Assembly (NCBI RefSeq): GCF_002093745.1
Contig: NZ_MTSB01000025.1
Coordinates: 1 to 51,922, forward strand
Source: Pseudomonas graminis
GTDB taxonomy: Bacteria; Pseudomonadota; Gammaproteobacteria; Pseudomonadales; Pseudomonadaceae
Length of the DNA stretch: 51,922 nucleotides
Direction of reading: 5' to 3'
The translations under genes and the position numbers were made by a program. The number at the start of each line of letters is the position of its first letter. Within the stretch, counting starts at the first letter, position 1. Below the pieces are notes generated by a model. The model saw nothing but the letters and a program-made list of their open reading frames with translations. It ran no database searches and was not told the origin of the DNA. Of the stretch, positions 30,430-38,432 are shown piece after piece.

Positions 30430-30562
30430 GATTGCGTCCTCGCAGCGTGGGCCACGTCCATGGCAGTTCTATATGTGCGTATCGGCGTGGAGCGAGCAAA
30501 CTTGAGTTTTGATCAGGGAGGCGGTGAAGCGTGCGCCGCCAAAAGGCGCGCACGCGGCAGAC

Positions 30563-31012
30563 TTACTTCATTGTGAATTCGGCAGCCCAGGCATAGGTGG
30601 AGAGGTTGGTAACGCCGGAGGTCGCGGTACAGATCGCACCACCGCTTGGCGTGGCTGTGCGAGTCCATTTAGGGGTCTTGACGCCACCCGCACCAAACGT
30701 GTTGGTGAACGTGGTCGAAAATACGCAGACCTTGGTGCCGATGGTGTATCGAACACTGGCGTAATTGGCATCCGGGGAGATATTGCTCTGAACGGTGTAA
30801 ACATCGTCCTTGCCCGCAGGGACTGATGCATCAATCGACGGTTTCGCATTCAACTGTGTCGAGGTCTCATTGCTCGTGACGACCTTGTAGACAGCCGCCT
30901 CGGTGCTCAGGTTTTTGAAGGTTACTACGACGGGAGGACCCGCCTGAGCCGTTGCGGCTGCAGTCATTGCGGCCAGTGCAAGGGAAGACAGTAAGAGCTT
31001 GGGGGATTTCAT
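30563..31012 (-). CDS. small secreted hypothetical protein
   Basis: A 149-residue protein with a clear Sec signal peptide (MKSPKLLLSSLALAAMTAAATAQA, cleavage after TAQA near residue 24). The mature part is Thr/Ser/Val-rich with beta-type periodicity ('VVVTFKNLSTEAAVYKVVTS', 'ASVRYTIGTKVCVFSTTF') and two cysteines that could form a disulfide. AAGGAG precedes the ATG at 31012. I do not recognise the family. It lies in the AT-rich accessory segment. Confidence 0.7.
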   Translation of the reverse strand: MKSPKLLLSSLALAAMTAAATAQAGPPVVVTFKNLSTEAAVYKVVTSNETSTQLNAKPSIDASVPAGKDDVYTVQSNISPDANYASVRYTIGTKVCVFSTTFTNTFGAGGVKTPKWTRTATPSGGAICTATSGVTNLSTYAWAAEFTMK

Positions 31013-31438
31013 GGGTGACACTCCTTGGGTTAACGATCAACTTCATGTTGGGTACAGCGTGAAAAACAGAGGGCGACGGCGGTTGCGCCTGAAACAGGGA
31101 ACCGATCATGCAGGCACAGGGGTACTGAAACAGCCGATACGGTAATTAATCGGATAGTCGAATCAGTGGCTCGTCAGAGGGGGCATACAGGGAGGGCGAT
31201 GCTGGCAGGTCATTTCGCATGCTTACGTCCATGATAATAAGCCTGACCGGCGTCAGGCTTGAGTACAATCCGTCGTGCCGCTTTGTATCATGCTGAATAC
31301 AGAGCGCGGTAGTGCATTTAACCGCTTTGCCCAAAAAATAAAATAATAAGAGCTGGCTCTTTTTTAGCTCGGCAGCGTGATCTGTGTTGATGATTTTCAG
31401 GCGTGCCCTCGGCATCCGCCGAAGGGCACTTCACAGGG
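31013..31438. other. AT-rich gap of 426 bases
   Basis: There is no convincing gene. The sequence is noticeably AT-rich from about 31200 to 31380, with an A/T tract at 31331-31347. A short hairpin AAGAG-CTGG-CTCTT (31348-31361) runs into T5. A longer hairpin at 31403-31429 lies just after the cupin gene end. Confidence 0.5.
31403..31429 (-). terminator. hairpin downstream of the bicupin gene
   Basis: GTGCCCTCGG (31403-31412) pairs with CCGAAGGGCAC (31419-31429), with one bulged A and a 6-base loop. It starts ten bases after the minus-strand stop of the cupin gene. The tail lacks a strong U-tract, so it is a moderate terminator candidate. Confidence 0.5.
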
Positions 31439-32152
31439 TTAAGTCACCGCATAGAACTTGCGCACGTACCCTGTACTGGTCCATTTGCACGGTGCTCCCT
31501 GGGCGACGAAAACGGTGTCGCCGGGTTTCACGACGAGGGTCGGACCGTTTTCGAGGCTCAGCTCTACACTGCCTTCGATCAGGCTCATCAGTTCGTGAAT
31601 CTTGTGCGGGCGCGAAATGCGTTCGTAGGGCGTTGAGTCCCAGACGCCGATACGCAAGGTGCTTGCCGTGTCTTCGAACAGGTTGTTGCTGCGGCATTGC
31701 GGCAGCGCACTGATCATGATGCTCGGGTCTGGCGGTGAGGACGGTGTCAGCAGGGCCAGGCGGTCGAGCGGAACGATGCCGGGTTTGTCTGGCCCGCTGG
31801 CCTGAGTGGCGGCGCAGAACGCCCACAGGCTGTCCGGCGCTGCGTCGATGCGCACCTGAGTGCCGCGACCGATCACCGCGCTTTCGCCTGTGCTGACGGT
31901 GATGCTGTCAGTGCCAGAGGTCAGGGTGACAGTGCCGCGATGTATCACCAGCATCTCGGTGTAGGGATAGGCTTCTACCGGCAGCGATGTGCCGAAACGA
32001 ACCACGCCTGCCGCGATGCCCTGATCATCGAGGAATGCTGTGCGACGGCCTTCATCGAACGGGTCGTGGGCGTCGAGCGGGCCCGTGGTGAATTCGGTGT
32101 TTACCGGGCTGAGGTCAGCGCGGGCGAGGAACAGTACGGTGGGTTGGGACAT
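31439..32152 (-). CDS. bicupin domain protein
   Basis: A 237-residue protein with two cupin domains. The first is 'YTEMLVIHRGTVTLTSG...GESAVIGRG' and the second 'KIHELMSLIEGSVELSLENGP...PGDTVFVAQGAPCKW', resembling the DUF861/EutQ type in ureidoglycine aminohydrolase-like proteins. The metal-binding His/Glu set is reduced (His, Glu in the second domain). GGAG precedes the ATG at 32152. It probably binds or converts a small nitrogenous or carboxylate metabolite; the exact role is unknown. It may belong with the catabolic genes further right. Confidence 0.8.
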   Translation of the reverse strand: MSQPTVLFLARADLSPVNTEFTTGPLDAHDPFDEGRRTAFLDDQGIAAGVVRFGTSLPVEAYPYTEMLVIHRGTVTLTSGTDSITVSTGESAVIGRGTQVRIDAAPDSLWAFCAATQASGPDKPGIVPLDRLALLTPSSPPDPSIMISALPQCRSNNLFEDTASTLRIGVWDSTPYERISRPHKIHELMSLIEGSVELSLENGPTLVVKPGDTVFVAQGAPCKWTSTGYVRKFYAVT

Positions 32153-32180
32153 TGGGTTGGGCTCCTGCATTCGAAGAGTT

Positions 32181-32298
32181 GATGATCGTTCCCACGCTCC
32201 GCGTGGTAATGCCTCTCGTGACGCGCTGCGTCACCTGTTCAAGACCGGACGCAGAGCGTCCAGCACTGCATGCCAACGCGGGGCATTGGCACGATGAT
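32181..32298. repeat. P. syringae-type palindromic intergenic repeat
   Basis: This 118-base element lies between the GNAT and cupin genes. Its left arm GATGATCGTTCCCACGCTCCG and right arm GGGGCATTGGCACGATGAT are imperfect inverted copies. Inside are further inverted stretches (GCGCTGCGTC / GACGCAGAGCGTCC). It resembles a non-coding dispersed palindrome I know from P. syringae genomes. A partial copy occurs at 15812-15866. Confidence 0.65.
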
Positions 32299-32312
32299 GT
32301 TCTTGAGGGCGC

Positions 32313-33170
32313 TTAACCGATTGCCTGGGTAATCAGCGCAAACTGGCGCACGCCCTGGCCGGGTTGCGGAATGGCGCCCATGCTCATGCACGTCACGCTG
32401 TCCACGCGCTTGAGGCCGGCTTCTTCCAGCCAGTCGGCCAGGCCGCAGTCGGTCGGAATGTCGATGCGTACAAAGGCATAAGGCACTTTGGCCAGCAGTT
32501 GTTCGATCATGTGTTTGGCCTGCTCGACCGACTGCGCAACCACCGGGCCGATGCACAGGCCTCGCCCGAACGGGCGCAGCAAGGCGAAGGCCTGCAACTG
32601 GCCATCGCGTTCGATACCGACGGCGTGTTCGAGGTTGTTCAGCACATCGCCCAGCGTGACCGACCGATCCATACCCGTGCCGGCGCTGCCCAGTTCCACT
32701 ACACGAGGATGGTCGGCTTCGTTGAGAGGGCGGCAGCTTTCATCGACCTTCAGCTCGGTGGATGTCAGCTGTTGCGCCTGGCCCTGACGCTGCTGGATCT
32801 CGCCAAAACGGACAAACCCCATTTTCTCGTACAGCGGCGCACCGGCCAGCGTGGCATTGAGAATGGCCGTGCGTGGCGGAACACTGCCCAACGCCAGTTC
32901 CATCAATTTGCGGCCGATGCCTTTGCCTTGATAGTCGTCGCTGACGATCACCAGACCGATGGTGGAAAACGCGCCCTGATGGCAGGCAAATGCACTGCCG
33001 ATCACGCGACCGTTATGCACGGCGACGAAGCCCTGAGCGACACGTTGCAGCATGGCCCAGTCTTCAAGTCGATGTGGCCACTTCAAGGCAATGGACAGCT
33101 CATGAGCATTGCCGACATCGGCTGCGGTCATGGGGCGATATTCAAAGTCGAGGCGTTGCTGAGCGAGCAT
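32313..33170 (-). CDS. GNAT family N-acetyltransferase with C-terminal extension
   Basis: A 285-residue protein. The N-terminal GNAT domain (residues 10-125) has 'IGLVIVSDDYQGKGIGRKLME' (Q-G-K-G-I-G acetyl-CoA loop) and 'GAPLYEKMGFVRFGEI'. A second GNAT-like C-terminal domain ends 'RVDSVTCMSMGAIPQPG', the layout of YitI-type double-domain acetyltransferases. The ATG at 33170 (MLAQQRLDFEYRPMTAADV) is the natural start. It lies just upstream of the cupin gene and divergent from the large catabolic locus. The substrate is unknown. Confidence 0.85.
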   Translation of the reverse strand: MLAQQRLDFEYRPMTAADVGNAHELSIALKWPHRLEDWAMLQRVAQGFVAVHNGRVIGSAFACHQGAFSTIGLVIVSDDYQGKGIGRKLMELALGSVPPRTAILNATLAGAPLYEKMGFVRFGEIQQRQGQAQQLTSTELKVDESCRPLNEADHPRVVELGSAGTGMDRSVTLGDVLNNLEHAVGIERDGQLQAFALLRPFGRGLCIGPVVAQSVEQAKHMIEQLLAKVPYAFVRIDIPTDCGLADWLEEAGLKRVDSVTCMSMGAIPQPGQGVRQFALITQAIG

Positions 33171-33438
33171 GACGTGTCTCCGTCCAGAAGAATGCACAGG
33201 CAATAAAAAGATACTGCAGAGCTGCTGTATCCCACCTGCGGCGAGAGGTGACAAGAGGCGAGCGAGCATTCGGCAGATTCCGCAAACCGGCGTTCGCCAG
33301 ACCACAGTTACTGCTTAAATCAGTCGCAGGCCCGGCAGCAAATGCTTGTGGTTTTCTGCGCGGATAAAGCTCTTTATATAGCAGCGGGATTTCGCTTCCT
33401 GGCGGATCAGCGTACGGGCGCAGTTTCTGCGGCGCAAA

Positions 33439-33496
33439 CCCCCGATTTTGAGCCTGAGCGCCCTGAAAAGGGTCAAAAAAGCGCTAAAAACGGGGG
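33439..33496. repeat. nested hairpin with GAAA tetraloop
   Basis: Three nested pairings lie in 58 bases. CCCCCG (33439-33444) pairs with CGGGGG (33491-33496), extended by TTTT/AAAA. AGCGC (33457-33461) pairs with GCGCT (33481-33485). CCCT (33461-33464) pairs with AGGG (33469-33472) around a GAAA loop; base 33461 is shared between the two inner options. It is in the gap before the dehalogenase gene and could be a leader structure or a decayed repeat. No known RNA family is recognised. Confidence 0.4.
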
Positions 33497-33703
33497 CTTG
33501 CCCAAGGCTGGAGCGCCCCGCAAAGTCTGCTGAGCGCGCACCTTAAAACGGTGGTTTCTATCAAGCAGCCATCACTTTTAACGCCATATGCTGATTTCAC
33601 GGTGTTGTAATGAGGGTGTGCTGCAGCGTGCATCACCGCCCTTGAGACGAGGTCGGACTGCTCGTCATGCCATGACCTCAACGAACCTTCAGGACCGCAC
33701 ACA

Positions 33704-34372
33704 ATGAGCTTTCTTCGACCAAAATTCATTACGTTCGACTGCTACGGCACCTTGACCAACTTCCACATGGGCACCATGACGCGCGAGCTTTTCGCCGACC
33801 GCGTTCCGGCTGAACAAATGGACCAGTTCGTCCGGGACTTCTCGGCGTATCGTCTGGACCAGGTCATGGGTGACTGGATGCCTTATGACGAAATCCTGAA
33901 AGTGGCACTGTCCCGTACGTGCAAGCGCTGGAACGTTGAATACCGCGAAGAAGGCCAGCTGTATTACGACGCTGTGCCGACCTGGGGTCCGCATGCAGAT
34001 GTACCGGCCGGCCTGTCGAAAATCGCCGACAAGATCCCGTTGGTGATCTTTTCCAACGCCAGCGACAGCCAGATCATGTCCAACGTCGAAAAGCTCGGCG
34101 CTCCTTTCCACAAGGTCTTCACCGCTGATCAGGCCAAGGTCTACAAGCCGCGCCTGGCCGCTTTCGAATTCATGCTCGACAACCTGGGTTGCGGCCCGGA
34201 AGACATCTTGCATGTGTCTTCCAGCTTCCGTTACGACCTGTTCTCCGCGCACGACATGAAAATCAAGAACAAGGCCTTCGTGGCACGCGGTCACGAACAG
34301 CCGGCGAACAGTTTCTACGAATACCACCAGATCCCGGACATCGGCGGACTGGCCGGGCTGGTCGGCCTCTAA
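33704..34372 (+). CDS. haloacid dehalogenase type II
   Basis: A 222-residue HAD protein closest in pattern to L-2-haloacid dehalogenases. The nucleophile motif is 'FITFDCYGTLTNF' (Asp near residue 11), motif II 'LVIFSNASD', the Lys is in 'VYKPRLAAFEFML', and the last motif is 'HVSSSFRYDLFSAHD'. Known dehalogenases have Tyr after K-P and Ser-Asn-x-x-Asp in the last motif. Here these are Phe and Ser-Ser-x-x-x-Asp, so true dehalogenation is doubtful and another C-X or phosphoester hydrolysis is possible. It is the first gene of the catabolic locus, 66 bases before the flavin oxidase. Confidence 0.85.
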   Translation: MSFLRPKFITFDCYGTLTNFHMGTMTRELFADRVPAEQMDQFVRDFSAYRLDQVMGDWMPYDEILKVALSRTCKRWNVEYREEGQLYYDAVPTWGPHADVPAGLSKIADKIPLVIFSNASDSQIMSNVEKLGAPFHKVFTADQAKVYKPRLAAFEFMLDNLGCGPEDILHVSSSFRYDLFSAHDMKIKNKAFVARGHEQPANSFYEYHQIPDIGGLAGLVGL

Positions 34373-34438
34373 GGCGGGCAAACCGGGCGACACCGGCATT
34401 TTTCAAGGTGCTCTTCCATGAGTGACAAGGGGAACAGA

Positions 34439-35713
34439 ATGCGCAGTGAGTCCTACTGGCTCGACACAGCTCCAGACTTTACCGGTGCCCGGGACGGCGC
34501 AGTGGAGGGGCAGGCTGACGTGGTGGTGGTCGGTGGCGGTTTTACCGGTCTCTCGGCAGCGCGTGCATTGGCCTTGAAAGGTGCCAGCGTGGTGGTTCTG
34601 GAATCCGGTCGGGTGATCGGTGAGGCGTCTGGCCGCAACGGCGGGCAGTGCAACACCGGCGTGGCCCAGGACTACGCGTCGTTGAGCGCGACCCTGGGCG
34701 CCGATCAGGCGCGTGAGTATTACAAGGCTTACGAAAGCGCGGTGCAGAGCGTCGTCACGGTGGTCGAGCAGGAAAACATTGCCTGCGACATCAAGCGTAA
34801 CGGCAAGCTCAAACTGGCCGCCAAGCCAGGGCATTACGAAGGGCTGGCGCGCACCTGCGAGCTGATTCGTCGTGAAGTCGATCCCGATGTGGAGCTGCTG
34901 TCGGCTCAGGACGTGCGCGCCGAGATCGATTCAGCCGAATTCCACGGCGGCCTGTTGCAGCGCAACGGCGTGCAGATGCACGTCGGTCGGTTTGGCCTGG
35001 GGCTGGCTGACGCTGCCGTGCGTCATGGCGCGCGGATGTATCAGGACGCCAAGGTCAAGGACTGGAAGGCCAATCGAGGTGGCTTCGTGGTCAACACCTC
35101 GAAAGGCTCTATTCAGGCCGGGCAGGTGCTGCTCGCCACCGGAGCCTGCCAGCACGGCGGGTTGGGCTGGTATCGCCGTCGCATCGTCCCGGTCGGTAGC
35201 TTCGTGATCGTCACCGAAGTGCTGCCGCAGGCGCTGATCAACCAGTTGTTCCCCCACCAGCGTTCCTACGTCACCAGCCGCTTGATCGGCAACTATTTCC
35301 GTCTTACCCCGGATAACCGTTTGCTGTTTGGCGGGCGGGCGCGCTTTGCAATGTCCAACAGCAGTTCCGATGCCAAAAGCGGCAAGGTGCTGCAGGCGGC
35401 GATGGTGCAGATGTTTCCGCAACTGGCCCACATTAAAGTCGATTACTGCTGGGGTGGTCTGGTGGACATGACCTCCGACCGTTTGCCGCGTGCAGGCGAA
35501 CACGACGGCGTCTTCTACTCGATGGGCTACAGCGGTCACGGCGTGCAGATGTCGGTTCACATGGGGCAGGTGATGGCCGAGGTCATGGAAGGCAAGGCGC
35601 AGGCCAACCCCTGGAAAGACCTGAGCTGGCCAGCCATTCCTGGCCATTTCGGCAAGCCCTGGTTTCTGCCTCTGGTCGGCGCTTATTACCGCTATCAGGA
35701 CAGCCGCCACTGA
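34439..35713 (+). CDS. FAD-dependent amine oxidoreductase (DAO family, PuuB-like)
   Basis: A 424-residue flavoprotein of the D-amino-acid/glycine oxidase fold. The FAD-binding Rossmann motif is 'DVVVVGGGFTGLSAARALA', then 'SGRNGGQCNTGVAQDYASL', the region seen in gamma-glutamylputrescine oxidase-type enzymes. The closing 'FYSMGYSGHGVQMSVHMGQ' completes the FAD site. It should oxidise a secondary or primary amine next to a carboxylate. I choose ATG 34439 (AAGGGGAAC upstream); ATG 34418 is in frame with AAGGTG. The ABC importer genes follow 93 bases later. Confidence 0.88.
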   Translation: MRSESYWLDTAPDFTGARDGAVEGQADVVVVGGGFTGLSAARALALKGASVVVLESGRVIGEASGRNGGQCNTGVAQDYASLSATLGADQAREYYKAYESAVQSVVTVVEQENIACDIKRNGKLKLAAKPGHYEGLARTCELIRREVDPDVELLSAQDVRAEIDSAEFHGGLLQRNGVQMHVGRFGLGLADAAVRHGARMYQDAKVKDWKANRGGFVVNTSKGSIQAGQVLLATGACQHGGLGWYRRRIVPVGSFVIVTEVLPQALINQLFPHQRSYVTSRLIGNYFRLTPDNRLLFGGRARFAMSNSSSDAKSGKVLQAAMVQMFPQLAHIKVDYCWGGLVDMTSDRLPRAGEHDGVFYSMGYSGHGVQMSVHMGQVMAEVMEGKAQANPWKDLSWPAIPGHFGKPWFLPLVGAYYRYQDSRH

Positions 35714-35806
35714 GTTTTTGTTTGACCGTCGTCGTGTGTGCATGAAGGACGCTCCGGCCAACCGTGAGCAACTCGGAATTTCCCCTTTTCGACAGGTAGA
35801 ACTGAT

Positions 35807-37444
35807 ATGACTGACAAGAAAAACGACTCCACGTTGATCACAGGTGAAGACAGCCTGCGGGTTTTCGAAGGGCTCAATCGCGGTCTGTCGCGTCGCGATG
35901 CATTGCGCATGCTGGGTGTTGCAGGTGTGGTTGCGGCAGGCTCCAGCAGCCTGTTCAGCGCCGCGGGCAAGGTGTTTGCCGATGACGCGGACGCTCCGGT
36001 AAAAGGCAAGCCAGGCGGTCGTATCCGTGTGGCCGGCATGTCCAGCTCGACGGCTGATACGCTGGACCCGGCCAAGGGTGCGCTGTCCACCGACTACGTT
36101 CGCCATTTCATGTTCTACAACGGTCTGACCCGCTTCGACAGCCATCTGGTTCCGCACATGGAACTGGCCGAGAAGATCGAAAGCGACAACGCGACGGTCT
36201 GGACCGTGACCCTGCGTCAGGGTGTGACTTTCCACAACGGCAAGGCGCTGAGCGCGGGCGACGTGGTGTTCTCCCTGTCCCGTCACAAGGACCCGGCCAC
36301 CGGCTCGAAAGTGCTGCCACTGATGGCGCAGTTTTCCGAGATCAAAGCCACTGGCCCGCTGGAAGTGCAGATCACCCTCAGCTCGCCGAACGCCGAGCTG
36401 CCGTCGATCCTCGCGGTCTCGCATTTGCTGATCGTGCCCGAAGGCACCACCGACTTCAGCAAAGGCATCGGCACCGGCCCGTTCACCGTCAAGGAGTTCA
36501 ACCCTGGCGTGCGTTCGGTCAGTGCGCGTAACCCCAATTACTGGAAACCGGGCCTGCCGTACCTCGACGAGATCGAATTCATCGCCATTGCCGATGAGCC
36601 ATCGCGGGTCAACGCGCTGCTGTCCGGCGATGTTCACATGATCAACGAGGTCAACCCGCGTTCGACGTCGCGTATCGCGGCGAGCGCCACGCACCGGGTT
36701 GTGGACGCGCCGTCCGGCAACTACACCGACCTGATCATTCGTCAGGACCAGATGCCCGGCAAGAGCCCGGAATTCACCGAGGCCATGAAATACCTGCTGG
36801 ACCGTGAACAGGTCAAATCAGCGGTGTTCCGCGGCTACGCCCGGGTGGGCAATGACCATCCGATCTCACCCGGCTCGCGCTACTTCAACGCGGATCTGCC
36901 GCAGCGTGCCTACGATCCTGAAAAAGCCAAATTCCTGCTCAAGAAAGCCGGCATGGAAAAGATCACTATGGCCGTGGCGGCATCGCCGGCTGCGACCGGT
37001 TCGGTGGACATCGCCGTGCTGCTGCAACAGTCCGCTAAACAGGCCGGTCTGACCCTCAACGTCAACCGTCTGCCAAGCGATGGCTACTGGTCCAACCACT
37101 GGATGAAGCACCCGCTGAGCTTCGGCAACATCAACCCGCGACCGAACGCCGACGTGATCTTCTCGCAGTTCTTCCAGTCCACCGCACCGTGGAACGAGTC
37201 CGGCTGGAAGAATGACCAGTTCGACCAGTTGCTGCTGCTGGCCCGTGGCGAAACCGACGACGCCAAGCGCAGCAAAATGTATGGCGACATGCAGGCACTG
37301 GTCAGCCAGAACTGCGGCATCGGCATTCCGGTATTCATCAGCAACATCGATGGCGTGGACAAGCGTATCCAGGGCTACTCCAGCAATCCGCTGGGCGGCT
37401 TCATGGGCTACATGTTCAGCGAGCAGGTGTGGCTGGACGCGTAA
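35807..37444 (+). CDS. ABC transporter substrate-binding protein (family 5), Tat-exported
   Basis: A 545-residue periplasmic binding protein of the peptide/opine/nickel class (DppA/OppA fold). The N-terminus has a twin-arginine signal, 'GLSRRDALRMLGVAGVVAAG' at residues 27-46, with cleavage near 'KVFADD'. This implies export in folded form. Family motifs 'LTRFDSHLVPHMELAEKIE' and 'FHNGKALSAGDVVFSLSRHKDP' are present. It delivers the substrate to the two permeases encoded directly downstream. Family 5 proteins carry di- and oligopeptides, opines and other amino-acid conjugates. Confidence 0.92.
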   Translation: MTDKKNDSTLITGEDSLRVFEGLNRGLSRRDALRMLGVAGVVAAGSSSLFSAAGKVFADDADAPVKGKPGGRIRVAGMSSSTADTLDPAKGALSTDYVRHFMFYNGLTRFDSHLVPHMELAEKIESDNATVWTVTLRQGVTFHNGKALSAGDVVFSLSRHKDPATGSKVLPLMAQFSEIKATGPLEVQITLSSPNAELPSILAVSHLLIVPEGTTDFSKGIGTGPFTVKEFNPGVRSVSARNPNYWKPGLPYLDEIEFIAIADEPSRVNALLSGDVHMINEVNPRSTSRIAASATHRVVDAPSGNYTDLIIRQDQMPGKSPEFTEAMKYLLDREQVKSAVFRGYARVGNDHPISPGSRYFNADLPQRAYDPEKAKFLLKKAGMEKITMAVAASPAATGSVDIAVLLQQSAKQAGLTLNVNRLPSDGYWSNHWMKHPLSFGNINPRPNADVIFSQFFQSTAPWNESGWKNDQFDQLLLLARGETDDAKRSKMYGDMQALVSQNCGIGIPVFISNIDGVDKRIQGYSSNPLGGFMGYMFSEQVWLDA

Positions 37445-37475
37445 ATGCAACGCTGGATCGAGCGGGAGGATGCAG

Positions 37476-38432
37476 ATGAATAGCAACACACTCTGGTTGA
37501 TCGTGCAGCGCTTCGGCGCGGCGATTGTGACGTTGTTGATCGTTTCCATCGTGGTCTTCGCCATTACGGCGGTGCTGCCTGGGGACGCGGCGCAACAGGC
37601 TCTTGGGCAATTCGCGACGCCTGAACAGGTCGCGGCATTGCGTACAAAACTGGGCCTGGATCAACCCGGCGTGGTGCGTTATCTGCATTGGCTGACCGAC
37701 CTGCTCGGTGGCAACTTCGGTGAATCGGTGTCCAACGCGATGCCGGTTTCCGACCTGATTGCCGGACGCTTTCCGAAGACCCTGATGCTGTCGGCCACCA
37801 CCGCGCTGGTGTCGGTGCCGGTCGCGCTGGCACTGGGCATCGGTGCCGCGATGTACCGCGGCAGCCGCCTCGATGGCGCGCTGAATTTCATTACGCTGAC
37901 GCTGGTGGCGGTGCCCGAGTTTCTGGTGGCCACGCTGGCCGTGCTGATTTTTGCCGTCAACCTGGGCTGGCTGTCGGCCTTGTCCTATGGCGGTGATGTC
38001 AGCTCGCCCTGGCAGTTCATGCGCACTTACGCGTTGCCGGTGATGACCCTGTGCTGCGTGATCGTGGCGCAGATGGCGCGCATGACCCGCGCTGCGGTCA
38101 TCGATCAACTGGACAGCCCGTACGTGGAAATGGCCCGCCTCAAGGGCGTCGGGCCGGTTCGTATCGTCTTGCGTCACGCCCTGCCGAATGCCATCGGGCC
38201 AATCGTCAATGCGGTGGCGCTGAGCCTGTCTTACCTGCTGGGCGGGGTGGTTATCGTTGAAACCATCTTCAACTACCCCGGCATTGCCAGCCTGATGGTC
38301 GACGCCGTGACCAACCGCGACATGGCGCTGGTTCAAGGCTGCACCATGCTGTTCTGTTCCGCTTACCTGGGTCTGGTGCTGATGGCCGACCTGTGTGCAA
38401 TTCTTTCCAACCCGAGGCTGAGAACCCAATGA
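37476..38432 (+). CDS. ABC transporter permease (DppB-like)
   Basis: A 318-residue inner-membrane permease with six hydrophobic segments. The N-terminal 'LPGDAAQQALGQFATPEQVAALRTKLGLD' periplasmic loop is typical of DppB/OppB. The ATPase-contact EAA loop is 'PYVEMARLKGVGPVRIVLRHALPNA'. The ATG at 37476 follows GGGAGG. Its stop overlaps the next permease start (ATGA). It forms the translocation pore with the next gene product. Confidence 0.93.
   Translation: MNSNTLWLIVQRFGAAIVTLLIVSIVVFAITAVLPGDAAQQALGQFATPEQVAALRTKLGLDQPGVVRYLHWLTDLLGGNFGESVSNAMPVSDLIAGRFPKTLMLSATTALVSVPVALALGIGAAMYRGSRLDGALNFITLTLVAVPEFLVATLAVLIFAVNLGWLSALSYGGDVSSPWQFMRTYALPVMTLCCVIVAQMARMTRAAVIDQLDSPYVEMARLKGVGPVRIVLRHALPNAIGPIVNAVALSLSYLLGGVVIVETIFNYPGIASLMVDAVTNRDMALVQGCTMLFCSAYLGLVLMADLCAILSNPRLRTQ

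Noticed and set aside
30430..30520. HrpL-type (GGAACC...CCAC) promoter before the paralogous pair
   Set aside because: No such box is present in the expected orientation; only a GTGGGCCAC palindrome shared with the other copy was seen.
31146..31415. An 89-codon minus-strand frame in the AT-rich gap
   Set aside because: No ribosome site, no recognisable family and odd composition; listed as non-coding.
33342..33533. A 63-codon frame overlapping the nested hairpin
   Set aside because: No ribosome site or family features; the hairpin better explains the sequence.
34931..36694. A 587-codon open frame antisense to the flavin oxidase and binding protein
   Set aside because: It spans two well-supported genes and the gap between them and shows shadow-type composition.
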